Source of the DNA: Pseudoalteromonas sp. XMcav2-N
Lineage (GTDB): Bacteria; Pseudomonadota; Gammaproteobacteria; Enterobacterales; Alteromonadaceae
Direction of reading: 5' to 3'
NCBI RefSeq assembly: GCF_024124545.1
Contig: NZ_JAMXSF010000013.1
Location: 1-64,000 of the forward strand
DNA: 64,000 bases
The notes below the pieces were generated by a model, which saw only the letters and a list, made by a program, of their open reading frames with translations, made no database searches and was not told where the DNA came from. Every line of letters starts with the position of its first letter. The first letter of the stretch is position 1. Both the position numbers and the translations under genes were made by a program. Below are positions 7,318 to 16,161 of this stretch, one piece after another.

Positions 7318-8142
7318 TTAGTTTTGAGAAAATTTAATGTTGTAATGTTCAGCTCGCTCTATCAAACCCAACGCGACTTCACTTACACCATCTCCGGCCT
7401 CCATCTTTTGAATAAACGTCTTTTTAAACTCTGGGTAGAGATTTGCAAAAGTTTCAGTGAGCGTTGTCGACAGTGCAGTTACAACTTGATGGAGTTCGTC
7501 CTCTATCTCTGTGATAACCTGTTTGTGTTCCGCTTCGAGATCCAATTCCTCTCCACCAGGTCCAGTACACTTGCCTAAACTTCCAAAAGCTTCCATAGCA
7601 CTTGCCGCATAATAATATTCTGGAAGGCTCCCCAAAGCCCTTCTCTCTCCCCGATGAAAAAGTCTATCTCTTTCCTCGCGTACGTGTTTGCCCGCTTCAG
7701 CTATTGCATTTATTACTTTTATTAGTCTACAGTTAGCTAATACTTTTTCACTGCGAACTAATGCTTTTTTGGATACTTGGCGAGGAAGTAGACCAACCTC
7801 ACAAACCGATTCAATCAATAGAAATGCGCAATCCCTAATAGACGTTACTCTGCTTAACAGAACATCTAGAATAGATCTAACCCAGTTATACCGTGAAATA
7901 TTCCCAAGAGGAGTCTCGATCGGAAGATTAGTCAGTGATAATAGTTGGTAGATAGTTTCAAGTGACTTGAATGTATCGTTCAAGGCACTCGCCCTGTGAT
8001 GGACGCCCAGTAAATAACTCACTTCGGGAGGTGCAGTTTCAAATTCAAAATCTCGAAAGTAAAGTGGTTGGTATAAATCGTACACGACGCCGATGAATAA
8101 ACATCTATCGAGAGTCCCACAATCAAACTTTATATCTGACAT
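7318..8142 (-). CDS. HEPN-like protein, second gene of a two-gene candidate defence operon
   Basis: The 274-residue protein is mostly helical and soluble. In EAGKHVREERDRLFHRGERR it carries R158-x4-H163, the R-x4-6-H signature of HEPN ribonuclease domains, in a setting (long helices, H-R-G-E after the motif) like HEPN families such as Cthe_2314. The assignment rests on this motif and on predicted helices, not on a search. The ATG lies one base after the stop of the DUF3644 gene (TGATATG), so the two are almost certainly co-translated and may act as a pair. The region is more AT-rich than the core genes. Confidence 0.6.
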   Translation of the reverse strand: MSDIKFDCGTLDRCLFIGVVYDLYQPLYFRDFEFETAPPEVSYLLGVHHRASALNDTFKSLETIYQLLSLTNLPIETPLGNISRYNWVRSILDVLLSRVTSIRDCAFLLIESVCEVGLLPRQVSKKALVRSEKVLANCRLIKVINAIAEAGKHVREERDRLFHRGERRALGSLPEYYYAASAMEAFGSLGKCTGPGGEELDLEAEHKQVITEIEDELHQVVTALSTTLTETFANLYPEFKKTFIQKMEAGDGVSEVALGLIERAEHYNIKFSQN

Positions 8143-8143
8143 A

Positions 8144-9370
8144 TCAGCGTTTGTTCCTAAGTTGGCTGCGCCTAAACTCCTTAGCTGACTCCAGCCATTT
8201 GGGCTGTTTTAAGTTGTCAACAAACCACCTGATGAATTTTTCAGAATAGCGAGGCCTTCCATCAATCACCCAACGCATATCAGACTTTGTCTGACTATTA
8301 ACTTTGTGTTTACTTAACACAGCTTGAAAAGCCCCACTCTTAATTGGAATAGTTGACTGCCGTTTGTTTATTTCTTCAATCGCCCCTTTAGTATGATAGG
8401 GATGAGTAGCATCAGGGTCTTTAGTCTTCGTAATAATAATAGCGCCTTCGCCTGTATCGCCAACACTAAGCGAAAGATCACTTTCGTCTTCCCGTTTAAC
8501 AAGAGCAAGCCTGTAATCAATAGGTATTGAGAACTCTGTAGAATCAACTTTTCTCGATGTTTCGTCAAAACGTTGAATGAACTTTGCAACAGATCGAGCA
8601 GCATGTTTACCGTATAACTTTTGTATTAATGCTATCTCTGGAACTGGGCCATCTACTACCAAGCTCAGCATACCCACACTTTGTCCAGCAAGAGGTGCAT
8701 TGCCCATTTCGTTCCTATAACGTGTTTGAAAGTTCAAGACAGTGGCTTGAAAAAGTCGGGATAATTGTGGCTGTAACTCTGGTATCAGCAAGTGGATGGC
8801 ATGGTCACGTAAATCAATAATCGACTCCAAATTGATTCGGACGGGATCTTTCTCTTGCAGCCTTCGTTTAACCGCATCTGAAATGGATATACTTTTTTCT
8901 CCATCGTAAAAGATTTTTTCATATCCTTCTGCTTTGAGGATCTCTGCTTTAAGCAGCAACTCCCAAGCATTGACCATCATGATTGCAAATGCCTCAACTC
9001 GATTTTTCATACTTGGTCGGTTATATACTTCCAGCGCCAAAGTGAATGCATCGAGGCTCCGACTAACCAATTTGTCGTGAAACTGCTCTTCTGGTGATTT
9101 CTGCTTAACTTTTGCTGACTGGCTCATTACCGAAAGGAATGCGTCATTTGACAATGCACTTATCCCTTCAATACGGTATTTGGTGCGTGAACCAGCATGA
9201 AAAATGAACTTATCAAGCAACTTCTCATTAATGTACTTGTTGATGGAGTTTTTACTATAAGTAGTGCGTTGAGCTACCATCTCAGCGGTAAAGGTAGTAC
9301 CGTTATCTTCAAACTCTCTTAAAACTTCAGCCAACGCGATCTGGTTATTATTCCTTGCCAATTTACTCAC
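8144..9370 (-). CDS. DUF3644 (HEPN) protein with N-terminal helix-turn-helix
   Basis: The 408-residue protein starts with a DNA-binding-like region (residues 10-65; FTAEMVAQRTTYSKNSINKY is a winged or tri-helical HTH pattern). A DUF3644 segment follows: LVSRSLDAFTLALEVYNRPS, then RVEAFAIMMVNAWELLLKAEIL (124-145), then DLRDHAIHLL with R188-x4-H193, the HEPN signature. The C-terminal 200 residues contain no domain I know. DUF3644 proteins occur in prokaryotic defence islands and are thought to be RNA-targeting toxins. Here it is the first gene of an operon with a second HEPN-like gene, with no other partner visible. No strong Shine-Dalgarno is seen. Confidence 0.7.
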   Translation of the reverse strand: MSKLARNNNQIALAEVLREFEDNGTTFTAEMVAQRTTYSKNSINKYINEKLLDKFIFHAGSRTKYRIEGISALSNDAFLSVMSQSAKVKQKSPEEQFHDKLVSRSLDAFTLALEVYNRPSMKNRVEAFAIMMVNAWELLLKAEILKAEGYEKIFYDGEKSISISDAVKRRLQEKDPVRINLESIIDLRDHAIHLLIPELQPQLSRLFQATVLNFQTRYRNEMGNAPLAGQSVGMLSLVVDGPVPEIALIQKLYGKHAARSVAKFIQRFDETSRKVDSTEFSIPIDYRLALVKREDESDLSLSVGDTGEGAIIITKTKDPDATHPYHTKGAIEEINKRQSTIPIKSGAFQAVLSKHKVNSQTKSDMRWVIDGRPRYSEKFIRWFVDNLKQPKWLESAKEFRRSQLRNKR

Positions 9371-9754
9371 ATCCTTCTATGAATTTGATAGAAGCAAGTT
9401 GTTGCATGCCCCTAGAATAATAGACACTTTTAAGCATTACTAAAACTAAGTCAACAGGCAAGTATGCACCAAAGCTAGTTCAGCCATGTACAACAAGAAA
9501 TGATGTAGGAATATGAGATAGGCATTGGACTAGTCGGCCATTTGACCTGTCAGCCAAATACCAACCATAAAATCGACAGCTCTGCTTTTTCACGGATATG
9601 GCTCCTGCTTTACGCAACATGAGCTTTCTGAATATTCAAATATTACACAGAACATATATGGCAAAGTAACAGCGTAGCTGGAAAGTTTTTTTTTAGCTTT
9701 AGAAGATTTTTGATTTTGAAGTGAAATCTGACACCGCAAACTTTTGGAGTTTGG
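9371..9754. other. intergenic stretch between HEPN operon and ffs
   Basis: There is no gene here. The part nearest 9371 must hold the HEPN operon promoter, but I see no clear operator. Near 9690 a run of T on the + strand corresponds to an A-run after ffs. No attachment-site repeat or integrase was recognised. Confidence 0.4.
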
Positions 9755-9868
9755 GTGGCAGTCTTACCAGCCACATCCCGGCACACGAGTCATTCGCTGT
9801 GGCTGCTTCCTTCCGGACCTGACCAGGTTCACGAACTATCGTTGCGAGAGGACCAATAAGACTACCAT
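9755..9868 (-). ncRNA. ffs: signal recognition particle RNA (4.5S RNA)
   Basis: The - strand carries the conserved SRP RNA apical loop: CCTGGTCAGGTCCGGAAGGA, then AGCAGCC, and on the 3' side GTGTGCCGGGATGTGGCTGG. The outer helix closes with GGTAGTCTTA (9866-9857) pairing with TAAGACTGCC (9766-9757). The length of about 114 bases equals the bacterial short form. It binds Ffh and targets nascent membrane proteins to FtsY. The exact ends are uncertain by a few bases. Confidence 0.93.
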
Positions 9869-10016
9869 TGAGGGCCTTGTTTGGCGCGGGAGGGATTATC
9901 GCGAGTTTCGCGTCATGTTGCAAGGGGAAATGTTAAAAAGCCCGGCTAACTGCATAGTGAGTATACAATTAGACGAGCTTTGTTGGTTTGGTTGGGTTTT
10001 TTACTTTGTTTTCGGG

Positions 10017-10916
10017 TTACTTGGCCAGCTCGGCTTTTAGGTCTTGCAGGCGCTTTTTCATTTTTTTCATGTTTTCCGGACCCATACGCAGGAAGAGTTT
10101 TTGTGCATCAGACAGTTGCTCCCATTCTGCATAGGCATATTTGTAGGTGACTGACTCTTGTAGTAAAGGCAGGCTGGTTTCCGGGATTGGAGTTTCCAGC
10201 AGCTCGCCTATGGCTTCTTGCAAAGTCAGGTCGAACTCGCCCCCGTCGTAGCCAATTTCTTCATAGGCTTCCCCTATCAAGGGTCTGAATTTGTTGTACG
10301 TACGCACCAGTTGCGCAGTACTCATGGCATTCAGCATGTTCACATAAGGCGTGTAGCGCTCGAAGCTGTTTGGATCTGTGATGATGATATCATCTTCAAT
10401 AACCATAAAGCTGTCTTTGGGCTTGCTGACCGGGAAGTGCTTTTTAGCCACTTTACCCTGTGCCAGGTTGTCCACAAACACCACGCTACGACGGATCATG
10501 TCCTCGGTCACCACTAAATCCATCGCGGTATCGCTTAGATAATTCGAAATTTGCTCGCTCAGAGCCACGTCGCTGTCGTCCAGTGAGGGCAGCGGCGTTG
10601 CAATCGGTTGCTCTGGTTCGCGCTGTGGCAGCGGCTCTGGCTCAGGAATAGGCTCAGGCTCCACAATCGGTGCAGGCTCAACAGCTTCTTCAACCTGAGG
10701 CTGCGGCTCCGGGCGCGCGGTATTAACGACTTCCATTGGTGTTTTCTCCGGCACCACAACATCCTGTTTAAACTTTGTGTTTTCCTGTTGATTGTCCCGG
10801 TTTGAAAGCACAAAAATGGCCACTATCACGAGGACCACGACCACGCTTACGGCAAGCAGTAAGTGGCTATTAGAAGGCTTGCTGTTCCTTGATTCTGCTG
10901 AGTTGTGCTCTGACAT
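10017..10916 (-). CDS. DUF3014 domain membrane-anchored protein
   Basis: From the ATG at 10916 (preceded by GGAG) the product has 299 residues. A cytoplasmic N-terminus is followed by one membrane segment (about 20-38, LLLAVSVVVVLVIVAIFVL). Next comes a proline- and glutamate-rich linker (EPEPIPEPEPLPQREPEQP) and then a DUF3014 domain with SEQISNYLSDTAMDLVVTED, RRSVVFVDNLAQG, ERYTPYVNML and YAYAEWEQLSDAQKLFLRMGPEN. The frame is open for 30 more codons upstream, but the SD supports 10916. It is probably a periplasmic domain tethered to the inner membrane. Function is unknown; the linker is of the kind that spans the periplasm. Confidence 0.85.
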   Translation of the reverse strand: MSEHNSAESRNSKPSNSHLLLAVSVVVVLVIVAIFVLSNRDNQQENTKFKQDVVVPEKTPMEVVNTARPEPQPQVEEAVEPAPIVEPEPIPEPEPLPQREPEQPIATPLPSLDDSDVALSEQISNYLSDTAMDLVVTEDMIRRSVVFVDNLAQGKVAKKHFPVSKPKDSFMVIEDDIIITDPNSFERYTPYVNMLNAMSTAQLVRTYNKFRPLIGEAYEEIGYDGGEFDLTLQEAIGELLETPIPETSLPLLQESVTYKYAYAEWEQLSDAQKLFLRMGPENMKKMKKRLQDLKAELAK

Positions 10917-11518
10917 GGAAACTCCATTAAATTTGCTAAACGAATTTGTTGCACTTAGGGTGATTAAAGTACCAGATATAGCGGCCTGCCACTCACCAGA
11001 CAACAAAAATAATCTATAATATACAAAAGATTATAGCTTATTGATGGCCGTTTTGACGACCTTTGCGCCTGCAACCTGTGGCTTTTTTGGTATCTTTAAA
11101 CGCGTCTACTCACCTATGCTTCCTGTATTGGTGAGTATTCAATACTAATCCAGGTGAGCAGGTCGCCATGAGGAGGATAAACTCAGCCGCTCACGGTATC
11201 AGGGCGCTCACATGCATTGCGATCAGGCCGTGCCATTTTTGCCTTAATATCGCTGAGCCCGGCTTGCCTTCAGGCTAGCTACTCAATTGAGTGGATCAGT
11301 ATAGTAAAAGATATCGCATCCCTGATAAGGTGCAATACCAATTACAGGTTAGTGAGCATATGGGCTCAATATGAATCGTCAATGAATTTGCTTCGGTTAA
11401 GCGATGTATTACTGTTTTACTAAGTTAAACATACCGTTATAGTAGTAGTGTCTGACCTTTTATGGCTGATATGGCAATCTCAAATCAGCCAAATAAATTT
11501 GAGTGGTTAAGGAAGCAT
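10917..11518. other. intergenic region between divergent DUF3014 and patatin genes
   Basis: I see no gene in these 600 bases. An imperfect hairpin (CTCACC...GGTGAG) lies at about 11109-11133. The short frame at 11217-11423 has no ribosome binding site or family likeness. The two divergent promoters must lie here but cannot be placed confidently. Confidence 0.4.
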
Positions 11519-12664
11519 ATGAGTCAACATCACACCTCGCGTTCACGACCTCAAACGGCCCTGCTATTAACCGGTGGCGGCGCTCGTGCGGCCTATCAGA
11601 TTGGTGTACTTAAGGCACTGGCACACAGCCTGCCCAGAACCGCACCGCTGCCATTTCGTATTATTAATGGTACATCGGCGGGCGCTATCAACTCAGCGGG
11701 CCTTGCCTGCTATGCCTCGAATATGCATCTGGCCATTCGAAAAGTGGAGTCTATCTGGAAAAACTTCCATACCGATATGGTTTATGAAAGCGGTTTTATC
11801 GGGGCATTTGGCCATATTCTGGGTAATATGATGCGAAGTTTTCAGGCGGAATACATTAACCAGCCACCAGCGAGCTTGCTCGACAACACCCCTCTTCGCC
11901 ATTTATTGCGCGATGTGCTCGATCTCTCTCGGATCGACCGCCATATTCAGCGTGGTTATCTGGATGCCTTGTCAGTTACTGTATCCAGTTACTCGACTGG
12001 TCGCTCTGTGTCATTTTATCAGGCAAGAGATGCACAGCCCTGGCAGCGCGCTAAACGTATTGGCGTACCCGATCACATCACGCTTGATCATCTGATGGCG
12101 TCCAGTGCCATTCCCATGGTGTTTCCCAGCGTACGGGTCAGACATCATTATTATGGCGATGGCTCAATCCACCAACTGTCACCGCTCAGCCCTTCGATTC
12201 ATCTGGGGGCAGAAAAAATTTTTATTATTGGTGTGGAGCAGCCAAAAATACCCACGCCAATTGGTTACGAACCGCATTTTCCGGGCATGTCTGTGGTGGC
12301 AGGTCATTTACTTGATAGTGTATTCAGCGACACGCTGCAGTCTGATCTTGAGCGGCTGGAGCGGGTTAATCGCACGGTGGGCCTGTTGCCTGCCAGAGAC
12401 AAACACAAAGAGCTCAAACATATTAATACTCTGGTGGTTAACCCTACTCACAACTTTAATGAACTGGCGCTGCACTACTACGATGCATTGCCAATGGCCA
12501 TCAAGCTGTTACTGCGTTCTATCGGGGTAAAACGGCACTCTCCGTCGAGTTTAACCAGTTACCTGCTATTCGAAAAAGCCTACACCCGACAGTTGATTGA
12601 GTATGGCTATCAGGATGGCTTAGACAGGTTAGACGAGATACGCGCTTTTCTGGAGCTGGATTAA
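11519..12664 (+). CDS. patatin-like phospholipase
   Basis: From the ATG at 11519 the product has 381 residues. The patatin fold is clear: an oxyanion-hole motif GGGARAAYQIGVLKAL near the N-terminus, the nucleophile elbow GTSAG, and the DGS motif in YYGDGSIHQLSPLSP supplying the catalytic Asp of a Ser-Asp dyad. It lacks a signal peptide, so it is probably a cytoplasmic or membrane-associated acyl hydrolase acting on phospholipids. An upstream in-frame ATG at 11462 adds 19 residues, but AAGGA sits five bases before 11519, so I chose the latter. The 3' end abuts the convergent antiporter gene. Confidence 0.87.
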   Translation: MSQHHTSRSRPQTALLLTGGGARAAYQIGVLKALAHSLPRTAPLPFRIINGTSAGAINSAGLACYASNMHLAIRKVESIWKNFHTDMVYESGFIGAFGHILGNMMRSFQAEYINQPPASLLDNTPLRHLLRDVLDLSRIDRHIQRGYLDALSVTVSSYSTGRSVSFYQARDAQPWQRAKRIGVPDHITLDHLMASSAIPMVFPSVRVRHHYYGDGSIHQLSPLSPSIHLGAEKIFIIGVEQPKIPTPIGYEPHFPGMSVVAGHLLDSVFSDTLQSDLERLERVNRTVGLLPARDKHKELKHINTLVVNPTHNFNELALHYYDALPMAIKLLLRSIGVKRHSPSSLTSYLLFEKAYTRQLIEYGYQDGLDRLDEIRAFLELD

Positions 12665-12669
12665 CGGGC

Positions 12670-14730
12670 CTAAGGCAGGCCGTCTAACAGGAATTGTTCC
12701 GCCCGCTCTACCCGGCGCGGTTTGCCCTTTAGCAGCAATACATCACTGGCGCACAAGGTGGTTTCCTCATCGGGGATGGAAATTTCCTCTCCGTTGCGCC
12801 GCAGTGCTTTTACCACCACTTTATGACGCGCCAGGTCCAGCTCTGCGATTGACTTATCTACAGCGTAGGCGTCGTCTGGCAATGCGATTGCATGCAGGTA
12901 TTCCAGCCTGTCTGAGCTGTAACTTGCGCCTTCCGGGCCTGCGTATTCTTTCATTTCCTGGCTGTCGCCGGTAAAAAAGCCGTGCAAATATTCGTAGCGA
13001 TTTTGTCGCTCTATACTCACTCGTTTAAGGATCCGCCGCATCGGCACGCCCGACATATACAATACATGCGACACCATCATCAGACTGGCCTCCAGCGATT
13101 CGGGCACCACTTCTGTCGCCCCCAGCTCTTTTAGGGCTTCAAGGTGGGTGTCATCTTTCATTCTGACGAGAATTTTTACCTCTGGCGCAAAACGTTTCAC
13201 TGCATCAATGACCGCCTGAGCTTTATCAAAGTCATTCAGTGAGATGATCACCAGGCGGGCTTCGCTGACATTGGCAGACTTGAGCACCTCTTGTTGGGTT
13301 GGATCGCCAAACACCACAGGTTCACCGGCGGTCAGGGCCTCCTGCACAATCGCCGGGTTGCGCTCCACCGCAATGTACGGAATGGCCTCCGGACGTAAAA
13401 ACCGGGCAATAGTCTGACCAACACGAGCATACCCAAAAATCACCACATGGTTTTTCACTTTGCTCGACGTTATAAACCCCTGTTCGTGTGGATCAAGCCG
13501 GCCTTCGCTGTCAATGCGAAGCAGCTTCACTAGACGGTCTGTTTCACTGATCAAATATGGCGTAAGTGCCATAGACAGCACGCCCAGAGCTATCAGAAAC
13601 GACGCGACCTCAGCGCTGAGTAGCTGATGTTTTCCGGCCAGAGCAACCAGCACAAAGCCAAACTCCCCCATTTGCCAGAGCAAGATACCCGCTGCAAACG
13701 CATCTTTGCGGCGCTCTCCCATTAACTGCGCCAGCAGGAAAATAATGCTTAGCTTCAGCAATATGAGTAACGCAAGCACCAGAATAATGTAAACAAAAGA
13801 CTGAATTACATAAGAAACATCTAACTGCGTGCCCACAGTGACGAAGAACAACCCCATCAGAATATCGCGAAACGGCCGAATTTCAGCTTCCAGCTGGTGC
13901 CTGTACTGACTCTCACCGAGCATCATACCGGCCAAAAACGCGCCCAGAGCCATAGACAGACCAAACGCATAGGTCAGCGCCCCGGCACACAGTGCTACCA
14001 CCAAAGTCGTCAGTACGAATAATTCATCGGTGCGTGCCATCGCTACTTCATTGAATACTTTAGGCAGCACCCACTTTCCAATGGCCCAGAGCAACATGCA
14101 GACAAACGCCCCTTTAGCGAGCGCGAGGATTAAAGCCCCAACCAGCACCTGGTTGTCAGACTGGCTTAATAAAGGAATGGTGATAAGCAAAGGAACAACG
14201 GCAATATCCTGAAAAAGTAATACGCCTACGGCCAGCTGGCCACGACGTATGTTTAATATGCCCCGCTCTTTAAGCTCCTTGACCACAACCGCAGTAGACG
14301 ACAAGGCTATCAGACTGGCAATGATCAGTGCCTCTATCCAGTTAAAGCCGAGATATTTTAAGATCACCGCCAGTACCACAGTGGTGACCAGAACCTGTAA
14401 GCTTCCCAGACCAAATACCACACTGCGCATTGCCATCAGTTTAGGAATTGAAAATTCCAGACCCAAACTAAAAAGTAAGAAGACGATCCCCAGTTCGGCG
14501 ATCAGTTGGATCTCATGGCTGTTGTCTATCCAGCCAAACCCATAACTGCCTGCCAGTAAGCCGGTCAGCAGATACGCCAGGATCGGCGGCAGCCCAACAC
14601 GCTTGAACGACCACACCAGCGCAACGGCACAGAGTAATAACGCTATCAACCCGGCAAACTGACCCTCCAGGGCGGCAACTAATGTACTGGTGACATCCTC
14701 ACCTAAAAACCCGGCAAAATTTTGCTGCAA
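12670..14730 (-). CDS. CPA2-family cation:proton antiporter (KefB/C-like) with RCK domain
   Basis: The product of about 686 residues has 12 to 13 membrane segments in its first 400 residues, with the CPA2 signatures GLLAGSYGFGW, ELGIVFLLFSLGLEFS and LLWQMGEFGFVL. A TrkA-N nucleotide-binding domain follows (HVVIFGYARVGQTIARFLRPE, a Rossmann glycine-rich loop) and then a TrkA-C domain ending in LLLKGKPRRVERAEQ. It should exchange K+ or Na+ for H+ under nucleotide control. The start is a TTG at 14730: GGGAGG lies four to five bases before it. A second TTG at 14742 lies upstream of that SD and is less likely. KefC, YbaL or RosB-like roles cannot be told apart. Confidence 0.88.
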   Translation of the reverse strand: MQQNFAGFLGEDVTSTLVAALEGQFAGLIALLLCAVALVWSFKRVGLPPILAYLLTGLLAGSYGFGWIDNSHEIQLIAELGIVFLLFSLGLEFSIPKLMAMRSVVFGLGSLQVLVTTVVLAVILKYLGFNWIEALIIASLIALSSTAVVVKELKERGILNIRRGQLAVGVLLFQDIAVVPLLITIPLLSQSDNQVLVGALILALAKGAFVCMLLWAIGKWVLPKVFNEVAMARTDELFVLTTLVVALCAGALTYAFGLSMALGAFLAGMMLGESQYRHQLEAEIRPFRDILMGLFFVTVGTQLDVSYVIQSFVYIILVLALLILLKLSIIFLLAQLMGERRKDAFAAGILLWQMGEFGFVLVALAGKHQLLSAEVASFLIALGVLSMALTPYLISETDRLVKLLRIDSEGRLDPHEQGFITSSKVKNHVVIFGYARVGQTIARFLRPEAIPYIAVERNPAIVQEALTAGEPVVFGDPTQQEVLKSANVSEARLVIISLNDFDKAQAVIDAVKRFAPEVKILVRMKDDTHLEALKELGATEVVPESLEASLMMVSHVLYMSGVPMRRILKRVSIERQNRYEYLHGFFTGDSQEMKEYAGPEGASYSSDRLEYLHAIALPDDAYAVDKSIAELDLARHKVVVKALRRNGEEISIPDEETTLCASDVLLLKGKPRRVERAEQFLLDGLP

Positions 14731-14876
14731 ACCGCCTCCCAAGCGTCAATAAAATAGTGTTGAGCATTTTTTATTCACTACTAAATATAGCAAGCAGCTG
14801 TTTTTCAGCCAGTTTAAATTTTTGGCATGAAACTCGCTTAGAACAGACTGAATGTTGTACTTTAGGGGAATATTAG

Positions 14877-15773
14877 ATGGAAAATGTCCATATTTTGACT
14901 CAACGGGCGCCGACGCGCGGGGATTTTTTGCCGTTTAACGCGCAAATGCAAATGTCGCATGTCCCCGAAAACCCGATGAGCCTGACTGAAAAATTGCAAA
15001 CAACTCTGGATGTAAATGGACTACTCGACATCTTTGCTGGTTACATTAAGCGTATAATAAACTTGGCCGGACTCCAGTTTCATTCTAGTGAAGGCGTGTT
15101 TCAAATGCAGCAGAGCAACAACCAGCTCAGTCCTTATACCTTTGATCTGGAATTGAATAACCAGCATCTGGGTCAGATTGTGTATTTCAGTAAATATCGC
15201 CTGAGTGAGGCACTGCAGGCCAGGTTGGTCCAGCTGCACACTTGCTTGCTGTATCCACTGAGAAATGCACTGATGTATCAGCGTGTGTTAAAGCTGGCAA
15301 CCAAGGACTCACTGACCGGATTATCAAACCGTAGCCAGTTCAATGAGTTTTTGGCAAAGAAACTTGAACGCAGTCGTCGTCACCACTGCAATTTTAGCCT
15401 GATGCTGCTGGATTTGGATAATTTTAAGCAAGTGAACGACCTCTATGGCCATAAAATGGGTGACAACGTGTTGATTGAGTTTGCCCGTATTCTGGAATCA
15501 TCTGTGCGGGCCACAGACACTGTGTTCCGTTTTGGCGGCGATGAGTTTGCGATCCTGATTGACGATCCAGCCTTTACTACCAACAAAGTAATTGCAGAAC
15601 GTATTATGGCATCGGTCAGGTGCTGCACTGTCATGAAGAATCATGATGTTACAACCAGTATTGGTTTTACGCTGGCCACCAGCCAGGATTGTCCGAATGA
15701 GATTTTCTCGCGGGCAGATAAGGGGCTGTATCGCGCCAAGGACGCAGGCCGAGACTGCGCACGTACAATTTAA
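14877..15773 (+). CDS. diguanylate cyclase (GGDEF)
   Basis: The 298-residue soluble protein has a C-terminal GGDEF domain (about 140-298). It is intact: DSLTGLSNRSQF (144-155), LDLDNFKQVND (178-188), the GGDEF loop at 220-224 and the product-inhibition I-site RATD at 211-214. It should make cyclic di-GMP from GTP with feedback inhibition. The N-terminal 130 residues form a sensor-like region, perhaps GAF-like (HSSEGVFQ...NNQHLGQIVYFS), of unknown ligand. An AGGGGAA ribosome binding site precedes the ATG. It is a single gene, separated from the convergent small membrane protein gene by a hairpin. Confidence 0.9.
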   Translation: MENVHILTQRAPTRGDFLPFNAQMQMSHVPENPMSLTEKLQTTLDVNGLLDIFAGYIKRIINLAGLQFHSSEGVFQMQQSNNQLSPYTFDLELNNQHLGQIVYFSKYRLSEALQARLVQLHTCLLYPLRNALMYQRVLKLATKDSLTGLSNRSQFNEFLAKKLERSRRHHCNFSLMLLDLDNFKQVNDLYGHKMGDNVLIEFARILESSVRATDTVFRFGGDEFAILIDDPAFTTNKVIAERIMASVRCCTVMKNHDVTTSIGFTLATSQDCPNEIFSRADKGLYRAKDAGRDCARTI

Positions 15774-15787
15774 CCCGCAACAGCTCA

Positions 15788-15817
15788 ACCATATTGCGTC
15801 CCCTAACGCAATATGGT
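15788..15817. terminator. hairpin between convergent genes
   Basis: ACCATATTGCG and CGCAATATGGT form an 11-bp stem with an 8-base loop, lying between the stop of the diguanylate cyclase gene and the end of the convergent membrane protein gene. U-tracts are poor, so it may serve as a bidirectional 3' stem. Confidence 0.5.
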
Positions 15818-15819
15818 CC

Positions 15820-16161
15820 TTACTTGCGCAACACTGTCAGTTTGTAAAGCAACAGCAGCAGGGCAAAGCCACCAAAGAAGCTGTTGATCACCCAGGCCAG
15901 TGACAAAAAGTCTGGCAGATCACTGAATATGATGGCCAGCATGGGCGCACCCAGGCCAAAGATAAAAAAGCTGCCACCTTTACCGTGCCAGTAAGCCAGC
16001 AACAGTACTGCACTGAGTCCACCCACACTTAAGCTAAGCGCGACATTGGCAATGTTCAGTCCACCATTTACCGCCAGGATTATAAACAATGCACCGCAGC
16101 CAAGTACTGCCCAGATAGCTTTGTTCGCCAGCGATTCACCGATCTTTTGTGTTTCTTGCAT
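15820..16161 (-). CDS. small membrane protein downstream of tilS
   Basis: This 113-residue protein has a short polar N-terminus (MQETQKIGESLANKA) and four predicted membrane segments (about 16-32, 38-56, 65-80 and 88-108). Its ATG lies inside the 3' end of tilS (26-base overlap), so the two are translationally coupled. I do not recognise a functional family, though ATP synthase I-like small proteins have a similar look. Confidence 0.7.
   Translation of the reverse strand: MQETQKIGESLANKAIWAVLGCGALFIILAVNGGLNIANVALSLSVGGLSAVLLLAYWHGKGGSFFIFGLGAPMLAIIFSDLPDFLSLAWVINSFFGGFALLLLLYKLTVLRK

Noticed and set aside
7291..7578. 95-residue frame on the + strand
   Set aside because: Antisense to the end of the HEPN-like gene; low-complexity hydrophobic residues typical of a shadow frame.
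11217..11423. 68-residue frame in the gap before the patatin gene
   Set aside because: No start signal, no recognisable motif, and isolated from any operon.
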